From: Promethearchaeota archaeon | GTDB taxonomy: Archaea; Asgardarchaeota; Lokiarchaeia; Sigynarchaeales; SOKP01 | Assembly: GCA_014730295.1 (NCBI GenBank) | Contig: WJIN01000288.1 | Location: forward strand, 1-7,904 | Direction: 5' to 3' | DNA: 7,904 nucleotides | Shown here: piece after piece, positions 1 through 6,281 of the stretch | How the letters are laid out: each line of letters begins with the position of its first letter | Position numbering within the stretch: position 1 is the first letter of the stretch | The notes under the pieces: model-generated | The model's database searches: none | What the model saw: the letters and a program-made list of their open reading frames with translations, nothing else | What the model was told of the DNA's origin: nothing | Program-made: the position numbers and the translations under genes

Positions 1-20
1 ATGGTATAGTAGTGCATAAT
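1..20 (+). other. C-terminal end (block G) of an intein in PolB motif B
   Basis: The frame reads xAT-G-I-V-V-H-N immediately before Ser-Tyr-Gly. The partial codon xAT can encode Asn or Asp, giving (N/D)GIVVHN|S. This is the classic intein C-terminal motif: hydrophobics, then His-Asn, with a Ser/Thr/Cys at +1. An uninterrupted archaeal motif B here would read roughly K-V-x-x-N-A-S-Y-G. Taking these residues as polymerase would replace the essential Lys with Gly and the conserved Asn with His. The intein reading therefore fits much better: the C-extein begins with Ser at base 21, a known hot spot for polymerase inteins. The rest of the intein lies outside the window, so its size and any homing endonuclease are unknown. 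Confidence 0.75.
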
Positions 21-827
21 TCATATGGTGTGTTTGGTAGTCGAAATTTTCCACTTTTTTGCTTACCAGTCGCAGAAAGCACAACCGGGATAGGACAATA
101 TTCAATCAAAAAGACTATAGAAAAGGCGGAGAGTATGGGCGTAAACGTCTTGTATGGAGATACAGATAGTGTTTTTCTGGATAATCCTTCTAAAGAACAA
201 ATGAAAAAAATCTCTGATTGGAGTAAACAAGAATTAGATCTTGATCTTGAAGAGGAAAAAACCTACCAATTCTTAGCTCTTTCAGAACGTAAAAAAAACT
301 ATATCGGAATTTATAAAGATTCCAAATATGTGGATATGAAAGGACTTCTCGCTAAGAAGCGGAATACCCCCGAATTTATAAAAAAGATTTTTGGCGAGCT
401 CATCGAGATTTTGAAACATATCACAAATGATAAGGAATATAAAGAGTCTAAGGATAAAATCGTCTCAATAGTAAAAGAAAACTTAAGAAAAATAGGAAAG
501 GAAGGCGCCTTCGATTTAGAGGATTATGCGATCAATACGGCAATTACGAAAGCATTAGATAAATATAAAGTGACACCTCAGCACATCTCAGCGGCATTAG
601 AGCTGAAAAAATTAACGGGAAAAGAATATCAAAAAGGTGAAGTTATGTCGTATGTAAAGACTAAAACCTCAAACGGAGCAAGAGCAACTGAAATTGCCAA
701 ATTACAAGAGATTGATGTCAAAAAATATCGAGAATTATTGAAATCTGCATTGGAACAGGTTCTGGACGCCTTAGGAGTCACCTGGCAAGAGATAAAAGGG
801 ATCAAAAAGATGGACGCATTCTTCTAA
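1..827 (+). CDS. polB: Family B DNA polymerase, C-terminal part (5' end outside window), apparently intein-interrupted
   Basis: Replicative-type DNA polymerase, template-directed DNA synthesis. The reading frame is open from the left edge (first full codon at base 3), so the GTG at 12 is internal, not a start. The visible part begins in palm motif B (SYGVFGS, then FPLFCLPVAESTT), followed by motif C YGDTDSVF (bases 153-176) with its two catalytic aspartates. The KKNY element and KGLLAKKRNTPEF of the palm/thumb follow, then the thumb with YVKTKTSNGARATEIAKL near the C-terminus. The exonuclease domain and motif A lie upstream. The last residues, IKKMDAFF, resemble a PCNA-binding PIP box without its usual Gln. 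The six residues before SYG (GIVVHN) do not fit motif B and look like an intein C-terminus, listed separately. Motif C is uninterrupted. The gene converges on the lipid kinase with a 68-base gap. Family assignment is secure; the polymerase subtype is not resolved. Confidence 0.95.
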   Translation, partial: GIVVHNSYGVFGSRNFPLFCLPVAESTTGIGQYSIKKTIEKAESMGVNVLYGDTDSVFLDNPSKEQMKKISDWSKQELDLDLEEEKTYQFLALSERKKNYIGIYKDSKYVDMKGLLAKKRNTPEFIKKIFGELIEILKHITNDKEYKESKDKIVSIVKENLRKIGKEGAFDLEDYAINTAITKALDKYKVTPQHISAALELKKLTGKEYQKGEVMSYVKTKTSNGARATEIAKLQEIDVKKYRELLKSALEQVLDALGVTWQEIKGIKKMDAFF

Positions 828-837
828 TTTATTATCT

Positions 838-853
838 ATTCATTTTAATGAAT
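838..853. terminator. Small hairpin between convergent genes, possible terminator
   Basis: ATTCAT and ATGAAT form a perfect 6-bp inverted repeat around a 4-base TTTA loop, just after the polB stop and about 40 bases beyond the convergent kinase stop. A T-run (879-884) lies further on for the plus strand. The stem is A/T-rich and weak. Archaeal termination relies mostly on T-tracts, so this is a tentative call. Confidence 0.25.
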
Positions 854-895
854 CTATATATTCCCAAATTAACGTAATTTTTATCGCACTCTCTC

Positions 896-1984
896 TTAGA
901 AAAATAGATAACACACAAATCCCATTACCAATCCGCATACGATTGGATTTAATATATTATCATCAATATTGAGATTGGATAAATCAACAAGGAGAAATGC
1001 GACGCCTCCAACTGCAGAGAGAATAAGATTCTCTGTAATGGTAATCATTGGCTGGAATACATAAAGCGACATAAGACTCACTAAAAATGAAACAATAGCA
1101 CCCGAAATATACCCTATAATTGTTTTATTGCTCTTTTTCGGATAATGAACTCTGCCAAATTTTAATCCCATTATCGAAGCTGCCCCATCACCGATAGTCG
1201 CAATTAAAGCGGCAGACGAAAATATACCGAACGGGAGAAAAAAGATTGGTGTAAAAGCCATCACCAAGGTGGCTGGTTTTGTAAATTCGAAGATTTCTTG
1301 GCGTTTCATCGATTTTGAAAGCAAATCCAACACATTATTTGGCAAGAAATGAAATAGATTTTTTTTTGGGAAAATATAAGATAATCGCACATAATCAAGG
1401 GCGCCAAATATGAGAATTCCGGAATACCCCGCTGTAATGATCAGAAACCGCCCAAATCGCTCTCCGGAAATTCCCCAAAATTGATCCGCTTCCCATAACC
1501 CGTCCCACACATATACAGCAAAAAGCCATAAAAGTATAATTACAAGTGCGGGAAATAGATGTAACCCTTTCCTGTATATATCTATCTTGAGCGTATGGGA
1601 CTCACTTTGAGGTTCATCCTTCTCGTTTTTATTATCAAAACGAGTGAGAAATAGATTAATCGTACGCTGTTCCTTAATTTTGGGTGTATTTTTAATAATG
1701 AATAGATATTGATATAGCAAGATCACAGAAATCAAGAGTGGAGTGAAAATACAGATAAAAAAGACTGAAAGTCCTTCAAAAAAAGTCTGTGGTTCCGTAT
1801 GTGGCCAGAAATAAAAAGGATACAATATACCTGCCACTATCCATAATAAAAAGGTTGCAATACTATTATTAAAATTATGATCTTCCGAAAATTTCTTTCT
1901 TAATTGAAAAGCATAATAGAGCTGACCGAACGCATTAGCAATAAATACGATACTGACAGATATAAGGATAAAATTCCACGCCAT
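896..1984 (-). CDS. COG0170-family CTP-dependent polyprenol/dolichol (or phytol-type) kinase, membrane protein
   Basis: Predicted integral-membrane kinase of the SEC59/DGK1/VTE5 family, which moves phosphate from CTP to a long-chain isoprenoid alcohol or diacylglycerol. Three hydrophobic segments (about 3-27, 41-60, 71-97) precede a polar loop (98-134). The family core follows: RKGLHL (138-143) before a membrane segment, the hallmark GDGAASIMGLKFG (265-277), a basic stretch with KTIIGYISG (287-295), and DDNILNPI (341-348) near the C-terminus. At 362 residues it is longer than minimal family members because of its N-terminal membrane part. The ATG at 1984 is the first possible start: an in-frame TAA lies three codons upstream, with no clear Shine-Dalgarno. 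In an archaeon the substrate may be dolichol, another polyprenol or geranylgeraniol; the sequence does not decide. It is separate from the Tes operon upstream. Confidence 0.85.
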   Translation of the reverse strand: MAWNFILISVSIVFIANAFGQLYYAFQLRKKFSEDHNFNNSIATFLLWIVAGILYPFYFWPHTEPQTFFEGLSVFFICIFTPLLISVILLYQYLFIIKNTPKIKEQRTINLFLTRFDNKNEKDEPQSESHTLKIDIYRKGLHLFPALVIILLWLFAVYVWDGLWEADQFWGISGERFGRFLIITAGYSGILIFGALDYVRLSYIFPKKNLFHFLPNNVLDLLSKSMKRQEIFEFTKPATLVMAFTPIFFLPFGIFSSAALIATIGDGAASIMGLKFGRVHYPKKSNKTIIGYISGAIVSFLVSLMSLYVFQPMITITENLILSAVGGVAFLLVDLSNLNIDDNILNPIVCGLVMGFVCYLFF

Positions 1985-2223
1985 TATTACATCTTAGAAA
2001 TATTTTATTTCAAAAAAAAATTTGGAAATTTCTCTACAATTCCCTCATAAACAGATGTGCTATGAAGCTTTCCAAAATTGCACGGTTTTATTATAATAAA
2101 TACCATCTGATCTTACATCTTTAATTCAGATGATCAGCTCATACAAAAACTCAAATTGATAAAATTTCACATAAAAAAAGAATAGAAATAAAATATAGAT
2201 AAAAATAGTATAATTTTGTCCGT
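1985..2223. other. Intergenic spacer with an inverted repeat
   Basis: This 239-base A/T-rich spacer must hold the promoter of the kinase gene (minus strand), but no TATA box stands out at the expected distance. Its right part holds T-tracts for the gene ending at 2224. CATCTGA (2104-2110) and TCAGATG (2126-2132) form a 7-bp inverted repeat with a 15-base spacer, followed at once by the palindrome TGATCA. No coding signal is seen. Confidence 0.5.
2172..2206 (-). terminator. T-tract terminator of the Tes operon
   Basis: On the minus strand, about 20-50 bases after the TAA of the small gene, there are a T5 run (2205-2201) and a T7 run (2179-2173) in a T-rich context. This is typical of archaeal intrinsic termination. 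No hairpin is evident. Confidence 0.4.
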
Positions 2224-2502
2224 TTATAGCCCGAGCATAAGAACTTTCTCAAACATATCATGAACCTTCTCTTTATTTTCCCCTAACATCTTGTCCAATT
2301 GGACTTTTGCGTTTAAACCAATTTTTAATGCTTGGACAACGGTGTTTTCCATAAAATCATTAAAAACCGAATCTTTCCGTTTTGAGAAGTGTTCAACTCT
2401 GTGGAGCATTGCTTCCTTATATTCTTCTGCTGTAGAAGGTTTCAAATCAATTAACTTTCTTATTTTTAACCCATCTTCCGTAACTATTTCTTCTTGAGAC
2501 AT
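2224..2502 (-). CDS. Small helical protein of unknown function, second gene of the Tes operon
   Basis: A 92-residue protein starting MSQEEIVTEDGLKIRK. It is charged, almost certainly helical, and ends in a heptad-like amphipathic stretch (VQLDKMLGENKEKVHDMFEKVL). It has no cysteine, no signal peptide and no membrane segment. I do not recognise a family. The start is the ATG at 2502 rather than the in-frame GTG at 2514: AGGTGA (2516-2511) sits 8 bases before the ATG, and the GTG lies inside that site. The Shine-Dalgarno overlaps the TAG of the upstream radical SAM gene, so the two are almost certainly co-transcribed and translationally coupled. A partner or accessory role for the radical SAM enzyme is a positional inference only. 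Confidence 0.8.
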   Translation of the reverse strand: MSQEEIVTEDGLKIRKLIDLKPSTAEEYKEAMLHRVEHFSKRKDSVFNDFMENTVVQALKIGLNAKVQLDKMLGENKEKVHDMFEKVLMLGL

Positions 2503-2510
2503 TTTTTTTC

Positions 2511-2516
2511 TCACCT
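2511..2516 (-). promoter_or_regulatory. Shine-Dalgarno AGGTGA of the small operon gene
   Basis: A strong archaeal ribosome binding site, 8 bases before the ATG at 2502. It overlaps the TAG stop (2517-2515) of the Tes-like gene, indicating translational coupling and fixing the start of the small gene. Confidence 0.8.
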
Positions 2517-4266
2517 ATTCCTTCTTTTTTGTGCCACCATTATGGGCAACTTCATGTTGTTGGGTTAAATCATGTTGAGAGACGTCTAATACTCTCTCAC
2601 CTTTGCTGGTATCGAACTCGTTTTCCACCTTGGAAGTAAGTTTCTTCGCTACTTGCTTTTCAATATGAGGGCGGTGTATGGTATTCATAGTACAAAATGG
2701 AGCCTCAAACACGCTCCCATCGGGCATCGCAGTCCCGAAATGGACTATACATCGTTTTGTTCTCTCAATATTCATGTTATAGGCATCCTGAAAATGCATC
2801 GAACTGATTAATAAGGTTCCGTGAGTAAACGCACTGATACTCTCCCATTCTCCGTTTATTAATATTCTGGAAAACATTTCCATTAATTTACCCGGTTTTT
2901 TCGTATATTGGAGCATTCCGGCTAAAAATCTCGCTTTTAACTGCTGCTTATCAAGCCAGTTGACTCCTTTATCTAATGTTTTACCGATATCTCCTAAAAA
3001 GTTCTCAAAGAATTGAATCTGTTCCTTTTCTTTATGTTTGATCTTTTCCCAAAATTTATTTGAGAACTCGACAATTTTTAATGGATCAAAGAAATCCATG
3101 ATTGGAACCATCTCATTTGTTTCTGGGTCGATAGCTAAGTATGTGGCAAATCCACAGTCAGGATGACATGTAAACTCCACAGGCTCAACATCCGCGAGGT
3201 ATGAGATGATTCTCCCAAACTCTACAATGGTAGTTAAGGGATACCACGCATTGTCAATCCCAATTTTTCCGCCTGTCTGTTTATCGACCTCTTTAATAAC
3301 ATCAGCATTGGTAATACGTATATCTTCCATATCCTCCGCAGTGATTCTCCCGCATAAGGATACAGGTTGATAAACAATACCTCGGACTACATCAATGTTA
3401 TCAATTGCGTATTGAATGACATTTCCAATCTCCATGTCAGTTATGCCTTTTACGACTGTTTGAACTAATACCACAGAGGTTAAACCCACTTTGCGGCAAT
3501 TCTCAATTACTCGCTCTTTGTATGCAAATAAATTCTTAATTCCACGAGTTTTTTCTAAAGTGGCATCATTAATGCCATCAAATTGTAAATATAAGGTATC
3601 CAATCCTTTTTCGAAGCATTCTTTTGTAAATTCGAGCCCGCCTTTTTTTCTTTGAAATCCATAGCCATTTGTGGCGCAAATTACCTCTTTAAATCCGAGA
3701 TCTTTTGCCATTTTACAAATGTCTGGAAAATCCGCTCGCACAGATGGTTCTCCACCTGTAAACATGATTGCTGGTGCTGGGATCGGTTTACTTCTGAAAT
3801 GCTTCATTATTCTCTCTATTTCTTCCAAAGAGGGTTCAATAAGGTATCCTGCCTTTCGAACATTGGCATAGCAGAAATTACAGTTAAAATTACATCGATT
3901 TGTAAGATCAATAAGTGCTAATGAACAAGTAGATAAATGTTGGTCACACAATCCACAATTATATGGGCATCCTCGGGGATCATCACCTTTACAATCCGGG
4001 GGATTAGCCTCTCCGTTTTTTAGGAATTGCCATTCGACATTTCCATTCTCGTCCTTTTCGGCATAATGTGTCCATTTATAATATTTTGCAGAAGAACTGA
4101 TTTTGTCTTTAAATTCACCGTGTTTCGGACATTCTTTTTTCATCCAAATTTCATCATCTTCCTCGTATACCTCGGCGTCGATTTTGTCTAAACATTCGGG
4201 ACAAACACTCTTCGTTTTATGATAGTATTTTTCCTTTAAGATATCCGTTCCGTCTAAATGATACAA
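2515..4266 (-). CDS. tes: Radical SAM protein of the tetraether lipid synthase (Tes / MJ0619) family
   Basis: Tes joins the phytanyl chain ends of two archaeol-type lipids through a radical C-C coupling, giving tetraether (GDGT) or macrocyclic lipids. Domain order fits the family. The N-terminal metal module has CPEC (22-25) and CPKHG (46-50). Next comes the auxiliary cluster segment C100-x3-C104-x2-C107-x6-C114. The radical SAM core has C125-x3-C129-x2-C132, GGEP (171-174), ATNGY, LQFDG (227-231), and DVVRGIVYQPVSLCGR (292-307). FTCHPDCGFATYL (366-377) follows, and CIVHF...PFCTMNTIHR (506-532) supplies further cysteines. Its 583 residues exceed MJ0619 by several tens, partly from a charged tail after about 545. 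The start is TTG: AGGTGA lies 6 bases upstream, and any later ATG would lose the CPEC motif. MJ0619 was once assigned a pterin-methylating role, and the family has paralogs, so exact substrate is inferred. Confidence 0.85.
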   Translation of the reverse strand: MYHLDGTDILKEKYYHKTKSVCPECLDKIDAEVYEEDDEIWMKKECPKHGEFKDKISSSAKYYKWTHYAEKDENGNVEWQFLKNGEANPPDCKGDDPRGCPYNCGLCDQHLSTCSLALIDLTNRCNFNCNFCYANVRKAGYLIEPSLEEIERIMKHFRSKPIPAPAIMFTGGEPSVRADFPDICKMAKDLGFKEVICATNGYGFQRKKGGLEFTKECFEKGLDTLYLQFDGINDATLEKTRGIKNLFAYKERVIENCRKVGLTSVVLVQTVVKGITDMEIGNVIQYAIDNIDVVRGIVYQPVSLCGRITAEDMEDIRITNADVIKEVDKQTGGKIGIDNAWYPLTTIVEFGRIISYLADVEPVEFTCHPDCGFATYLAIDPETNEMVPIMDFFDPLKIVEFSNKFWEKIKHKEKEQIQFFENFLGDIGKTLDKGVNWLDKQQLKARFLAGMLQYTKKPGKLMEMFSRILINGEWESISAFTHGTLLISSMHFQDAYNMNIERTKRCIVHFGTAMPDGSVFEAPFCTMNTIHRPHIEKQVAKKLTSKVENEFDTSKGERVLDVSQHDLTQQHEVAHNGGTKKKE

Positions 4267-4272
4267 ATTAAT

Positions 4273-4278
4273 TCACCT
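4273..4278 (-). promoter_or_regulatory. Shine-Dalgarno AGGTGA deciding a TTG start
   Basis: AGGTGA lies 6 bases before the TTG at 4266. The spacing is ideal and no ATG or GTG is nearby in frame, so it supports the uncommon TTG start of the Tes-like gene. Confidence 0.75.
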
Positions 4279-4325
4279 AATCTTGGTAAAATAGTTATTT
4301 AGTAAAATGTTTGTTTAATTAATTT

Positions 4326-4335
4326 ATTTTTTATA
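4326..4335 (-). promoter_or_regulatory. Possible TATA box of the Tes operon
   Basis: The minus strand reads TATAAAAAAT, which would place transcription start near 4304 and give a leader of about 40 bases. That suits a gene with a Shine-Dalgarno. The surrounding sequence is uniformly A/T-rich and no BRE is obvious, so the call is weak. Confidence 0.3.
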
Positions 4336-4481
4336 CTAATAAAAGAATTTGTGACAAATAATAATATAAACAATATGTTAATTCGTTTATAAATCAAAAT
4401 ACTTTTTTTAATATTATTTTGTATAGGTTCCTTTAAAAACCTTTCAAACAAATCATATTCTTGAAATGTGGGTTCTATTGA

Positions 4482-5202
4482 CTATATCATTCATATAATA
4501 TTGAACAATATATAGATGATGTATCACCCGCTGAACGGATTTTAGTGAAATTCGGGATTGTAAAACATATTGAAGAGTTTTCGAGTGGAATGAAAACAAT
4601 GTAAAGCATGGATTCTATGGATATGTCGGATGTTATTAGAACCCTTCAGAGTTTTTAATACATTTTTTGAGAGATTTTATTTCCATTAGAGAGTGTATTT
4701 ATTCATAAGCCTTTACTTATTCTTTCTAAAAGATTAGTAATATTTTGCACCCCATAAATTTCCTTCTGATTTTCTAAATTGTTTAATATGAATTCCCGAA
4801 ACAAGATTTTTGAAAAGATCTGGAAGAAGACTTCAATCTATATTGATGATTATTTTAAGGCTATTTATGAAACAGAGAAGATAAAGGACGAGTTTTGTAC
4901 AATTTCTAAAAGGGCAGAGCTGGAAAAGCACTTAGAAGATCGATGTAGATGGACAAAAAACCTTGCTAACACCTTTCTAATGCAATATTTAGTTCACCCA
5001 TGAGCAGAGTATGATTTTTTAAATGAGATGAAAACCTTTTTTTATGAAGAATCCTGATAAATCTAAAACGCTCTCCACCTATATAAATGACGGTTTTCTC
5101 CCACTTTAATTGAAGGGTGATATATGAATTGATTCGGAATTCATTCATCTCTATATTGAAGATTTTTATAATTTAAAGATTTTTCCCATAGTTCAAAAAT
5201 GA
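4482..5202 (+). pseudogene. Possible decayed gene: interrupted coding-like sequence
   Basis: No intact gene is convincing between 4267 and 5212, yet one plus-strand frame keeps reading like protein across stops. It gives VSPAERILVKFGIVKHIEEF (from 4521), then GMKTM, a TAA at 4602, and SMDSMDMSDVIRTLQSF up to a TAA at 4656. After several more stops comes EILFPLESVFIHKPLLIL (from 4671), the 71-codon open stretch at 4788-5003, and AEYDFLNEMKTFFYEES up to a TGA at 5055. A +1 shift continues as DKSKTLSTYINDGF and, past two stops, IDSEFIHLYIEDFYNLK up to about 5202. This could be one old gene, or pieces of two. A/T-rich DNA can yield such stretches by chance. I do not recognise the product with confidence. 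Confidence 0.3.
4788..5003 (+). CDS. Doubtful small ORF, hypothetical 71-residue protein
   Basis: The longest open stretch in the otherwise gene-free interval. From the ATG at 4788 it encodes a charged, helical-looking sequence (MNSRNKIFEKIWKK..., ISKRAELEKHLEDRCRWTKN) ending in TGA at 5001-5003. No Shine-Dalgarno is present and no clear TATA box lies at a leaderless distance. The frame stays protein-like after the stop, so a fragment of a decayed gene is at least as likely as a real small protein. No family recognised. Confidence 0.25.
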   Translation: MNSRNKIFEKIWKKTSIYIDDYFKAIYETEKIKDEFCTISKRAELEKHLEDRCRWTKNLANTFLMQYLVHP

Positions 5203-5210
5203 AAAGAAAA
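5195..5210 (-). terminator. T-tract after the 7-TM gene
   Basis: Directly after the TAA of the 7-TM gene, the minus strand reads CTTTTCTTTTCATTTTT. Repeated T-runs of this kind are typical archaeal termination signals. Confidence 0.4.
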
Positions 5211-5212
5211 GA

Positions 5213-5947
5213 TTATTGTGAAGTTTTAGGTCGGATATAGCCCATATAAGCTCCGAAAATTCCAATGATCCCCGAGGACCATGCCATAAAATAGAAGAAG
5301 GTAAATCCCAAGCTTCCAAGTAATATGAAAATCCTATCAATTGCAAAACCGAGGAAAATCAAGATGAATCCCACAGACATCACTGCTAATCCCAAAAAAC
5401 CCATTTTAAATATCTTTTCTTGGATATTTCTATAAAATTCTATAGATCGCAACAAAAAGGGGAGATATATCATTAACATATAGGCAAAGACTGCAAAAAA
5501 TGCGATGATATCCAGAAGGGTATTTCCTCTCTCGTAAATTATCAGTGTATAAAAAGCGGTAAATGCTCCATAACCTATTACTACATACCTATGCCATAGA
5601 TTATAATCATCGTGAAATAATCTCACTTTTAGTATATAGGATAAGGCAATCGCAATAGTTACCAGAAATTCACTCAGCCGAAAGTCAGAAAGTCTATAGA
5701 TAAACCACAAACTAAATGGATCCAAAGCAGAGTAATTGAAACTAATGACAACAAAAATTTTAGAAATCCAAGAAAAGACTATGGCAAAGAAGTAAAGCAA
5801 AAAGATGGCAAACAGAAGAAGTGTTAAAGTGTGACGTTTTGACAGATATTTTAGCAAAATAAGGACTAATATTATGAGCGAGAGAATGATTATAATCGTT
5901 TCAAAAATCATTCCAATAAAATTTAGAAGTATTTGTTCCTCAACCAT
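5213..5947 (-). CDS. Seven-transmembrane protein of unknown function
   Basis: A 244-residue, very hydrophobic protein with about seven membrane segments (roughly 8-33, 41-68, 90-108, 119-137, 144-166, 181-203, 206-236). Short charged loops include KYLSKRHT, RLFHDDYNLWHR and RSIEFYRNIQEK. It has no signal peptide, soluble domain or recognised catalytic motif. Its last helix has no lysine where retinal would attach, so it is not a rhodopsin. The overall look recalls the stand-alone 7-TM proteins, resembling membrane sensor modules, that seem common in Asgard genomes; this is an impression, not a family call. The ATG at 5947 is preceded by a TATA-like element about 25 bases upstream and by no Shine-Dalgarno, suggesting a leaderless mRNA. 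It is divergent from the schizorhodopsin gene. Confidence 0.85.
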   Translation of the reverse strand: MVEEQILLNFIGMIFETIIIILSLIILVLILLKYLSKRHTLTLLLFAIFLLYFFAIVFSWISKIFVVISFNYSALDPFSLWFIYRLSDFRLSEFLVTIAIALSYILKVRLFHDDYNLWHRYVVIGYGAFTAFYTLIIYERGNTLLDIIAFFAVFAYMLMIYLPFLLRSIEFYRNIQEKIFKMGFLGLAVMSVGFILIFLGFAIDRIFILLGSLGFTFFYFMAWSSGIIGIFGAYMGYIRPKTSQ

Positions 5948-5968
5948 ATAAATGAATAAGGGTAAACA

Positions 5969-5976
5969 TATTTAAA
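5969..5976 (-). promoter_or_regulatory. TATA box of the 7-TM gene
   Basis: The minus strand reads TTTAAATA, centred about 25-26 bases before the ATG at 5947. That fits a transcript starting at or beside the start codon, and no Shine-Dalgarno is present. Confidence 0.5.
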
Positions 5977-6221
5977 TCTAATAGTAAGATGCCATAAATA
6001 TTACACAAGAAAGTTTCAGGTTAGGTATGTGATGGAGAGTTATTCATTCTGAACTAATATACTTTTTGTTTGGATGATCTTGAGAAAAAAATAAAATGAA
6101 CTCTTCAAACATAGTCCAAATATATTTAAAAATATACTATTCGCTTCAAAAAACTTTTTTTTCCATATTTTTTTTCATAAATCTAAGACCAAAGATTATT
6201 ATATTGCGAAAATATTTCCTC

Positions 6222-6240
6222 TTGTCATTTTATTAGACAA
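6222..6240. repeat. Inverted repeat upstream of the rhodopsin TATA box, possible operator
   Basis: TTGTC (6222-6226) and GACAA (6236-6240) are perfect inverted 5-bp arms 9 bases apart, ending 10 bases before the TATA box. The position suits a regulator of transcription factor binding, but 5-bp arms are short enough to arise by chance. Confidence 0.25.
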
Positions 6241-6249
6241 AAACTACAA

Positions 6250-6258
6250 CTATATTTG
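6250..6258 (+). promoter_or_regulatory. TATA box of the schizorhodopsin gene
   Basis: CTATATTTG is centred about 27-28 bases before the ATG at 6282, the canonical distance from TATA box to transcription start in archaea. With no Shine-Dalgarno present, a leaderless mRNA is likely. This supports 6282 as the start. Confidence 0.6.
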
Positions 6259-6281
6259 TATGGACACTCTTGTAAACAACA

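Larger units (their letters stand above)
5948..6281. other. Divergent promoter region between the 7-TM and schizorhodopsin genes
   Basis: This 334-base, very A/T-rich spacer has long T-runs (about 6150-6177) and no credible ORF. A TATA-like element faces each gene at a leaderless distance. A short inverted repeat sits just upstream of the rhodopsin TATA box. The rest shows nothing specific. Confidence 0.55.

Noticed and set aside
12..827. GTG at 12 as the start of a free-standing polymerase fragment
   Set aside because: The frame stays open to the left edge, and the preceding residues form an intein end. The GTG codes for a Val inside GIVVHN.
2291..2497. Plus-strand ORF of 68 codons
   Set aside because: It is the antisense shadow of the coupled small gene, which has a clear Shine-Dalgarno.
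2503..2514. GTG at 2514 as the start of the small operon gene
   Set aside because: The GTG lies within the AGGTGA site that serves the ATG at 2502.
3652..3921. Two overlapping plus-strand ORFs
   Set aside because: Both lie antisense to the radical SAM core with its conserved motifs; no start signals of their own.
4966..5148. Minus-strand ORF of 60 codons
   Set aside because: No ribosome site or family resemblance, and it overlaps the plus-strand stretch that reads more like protein.
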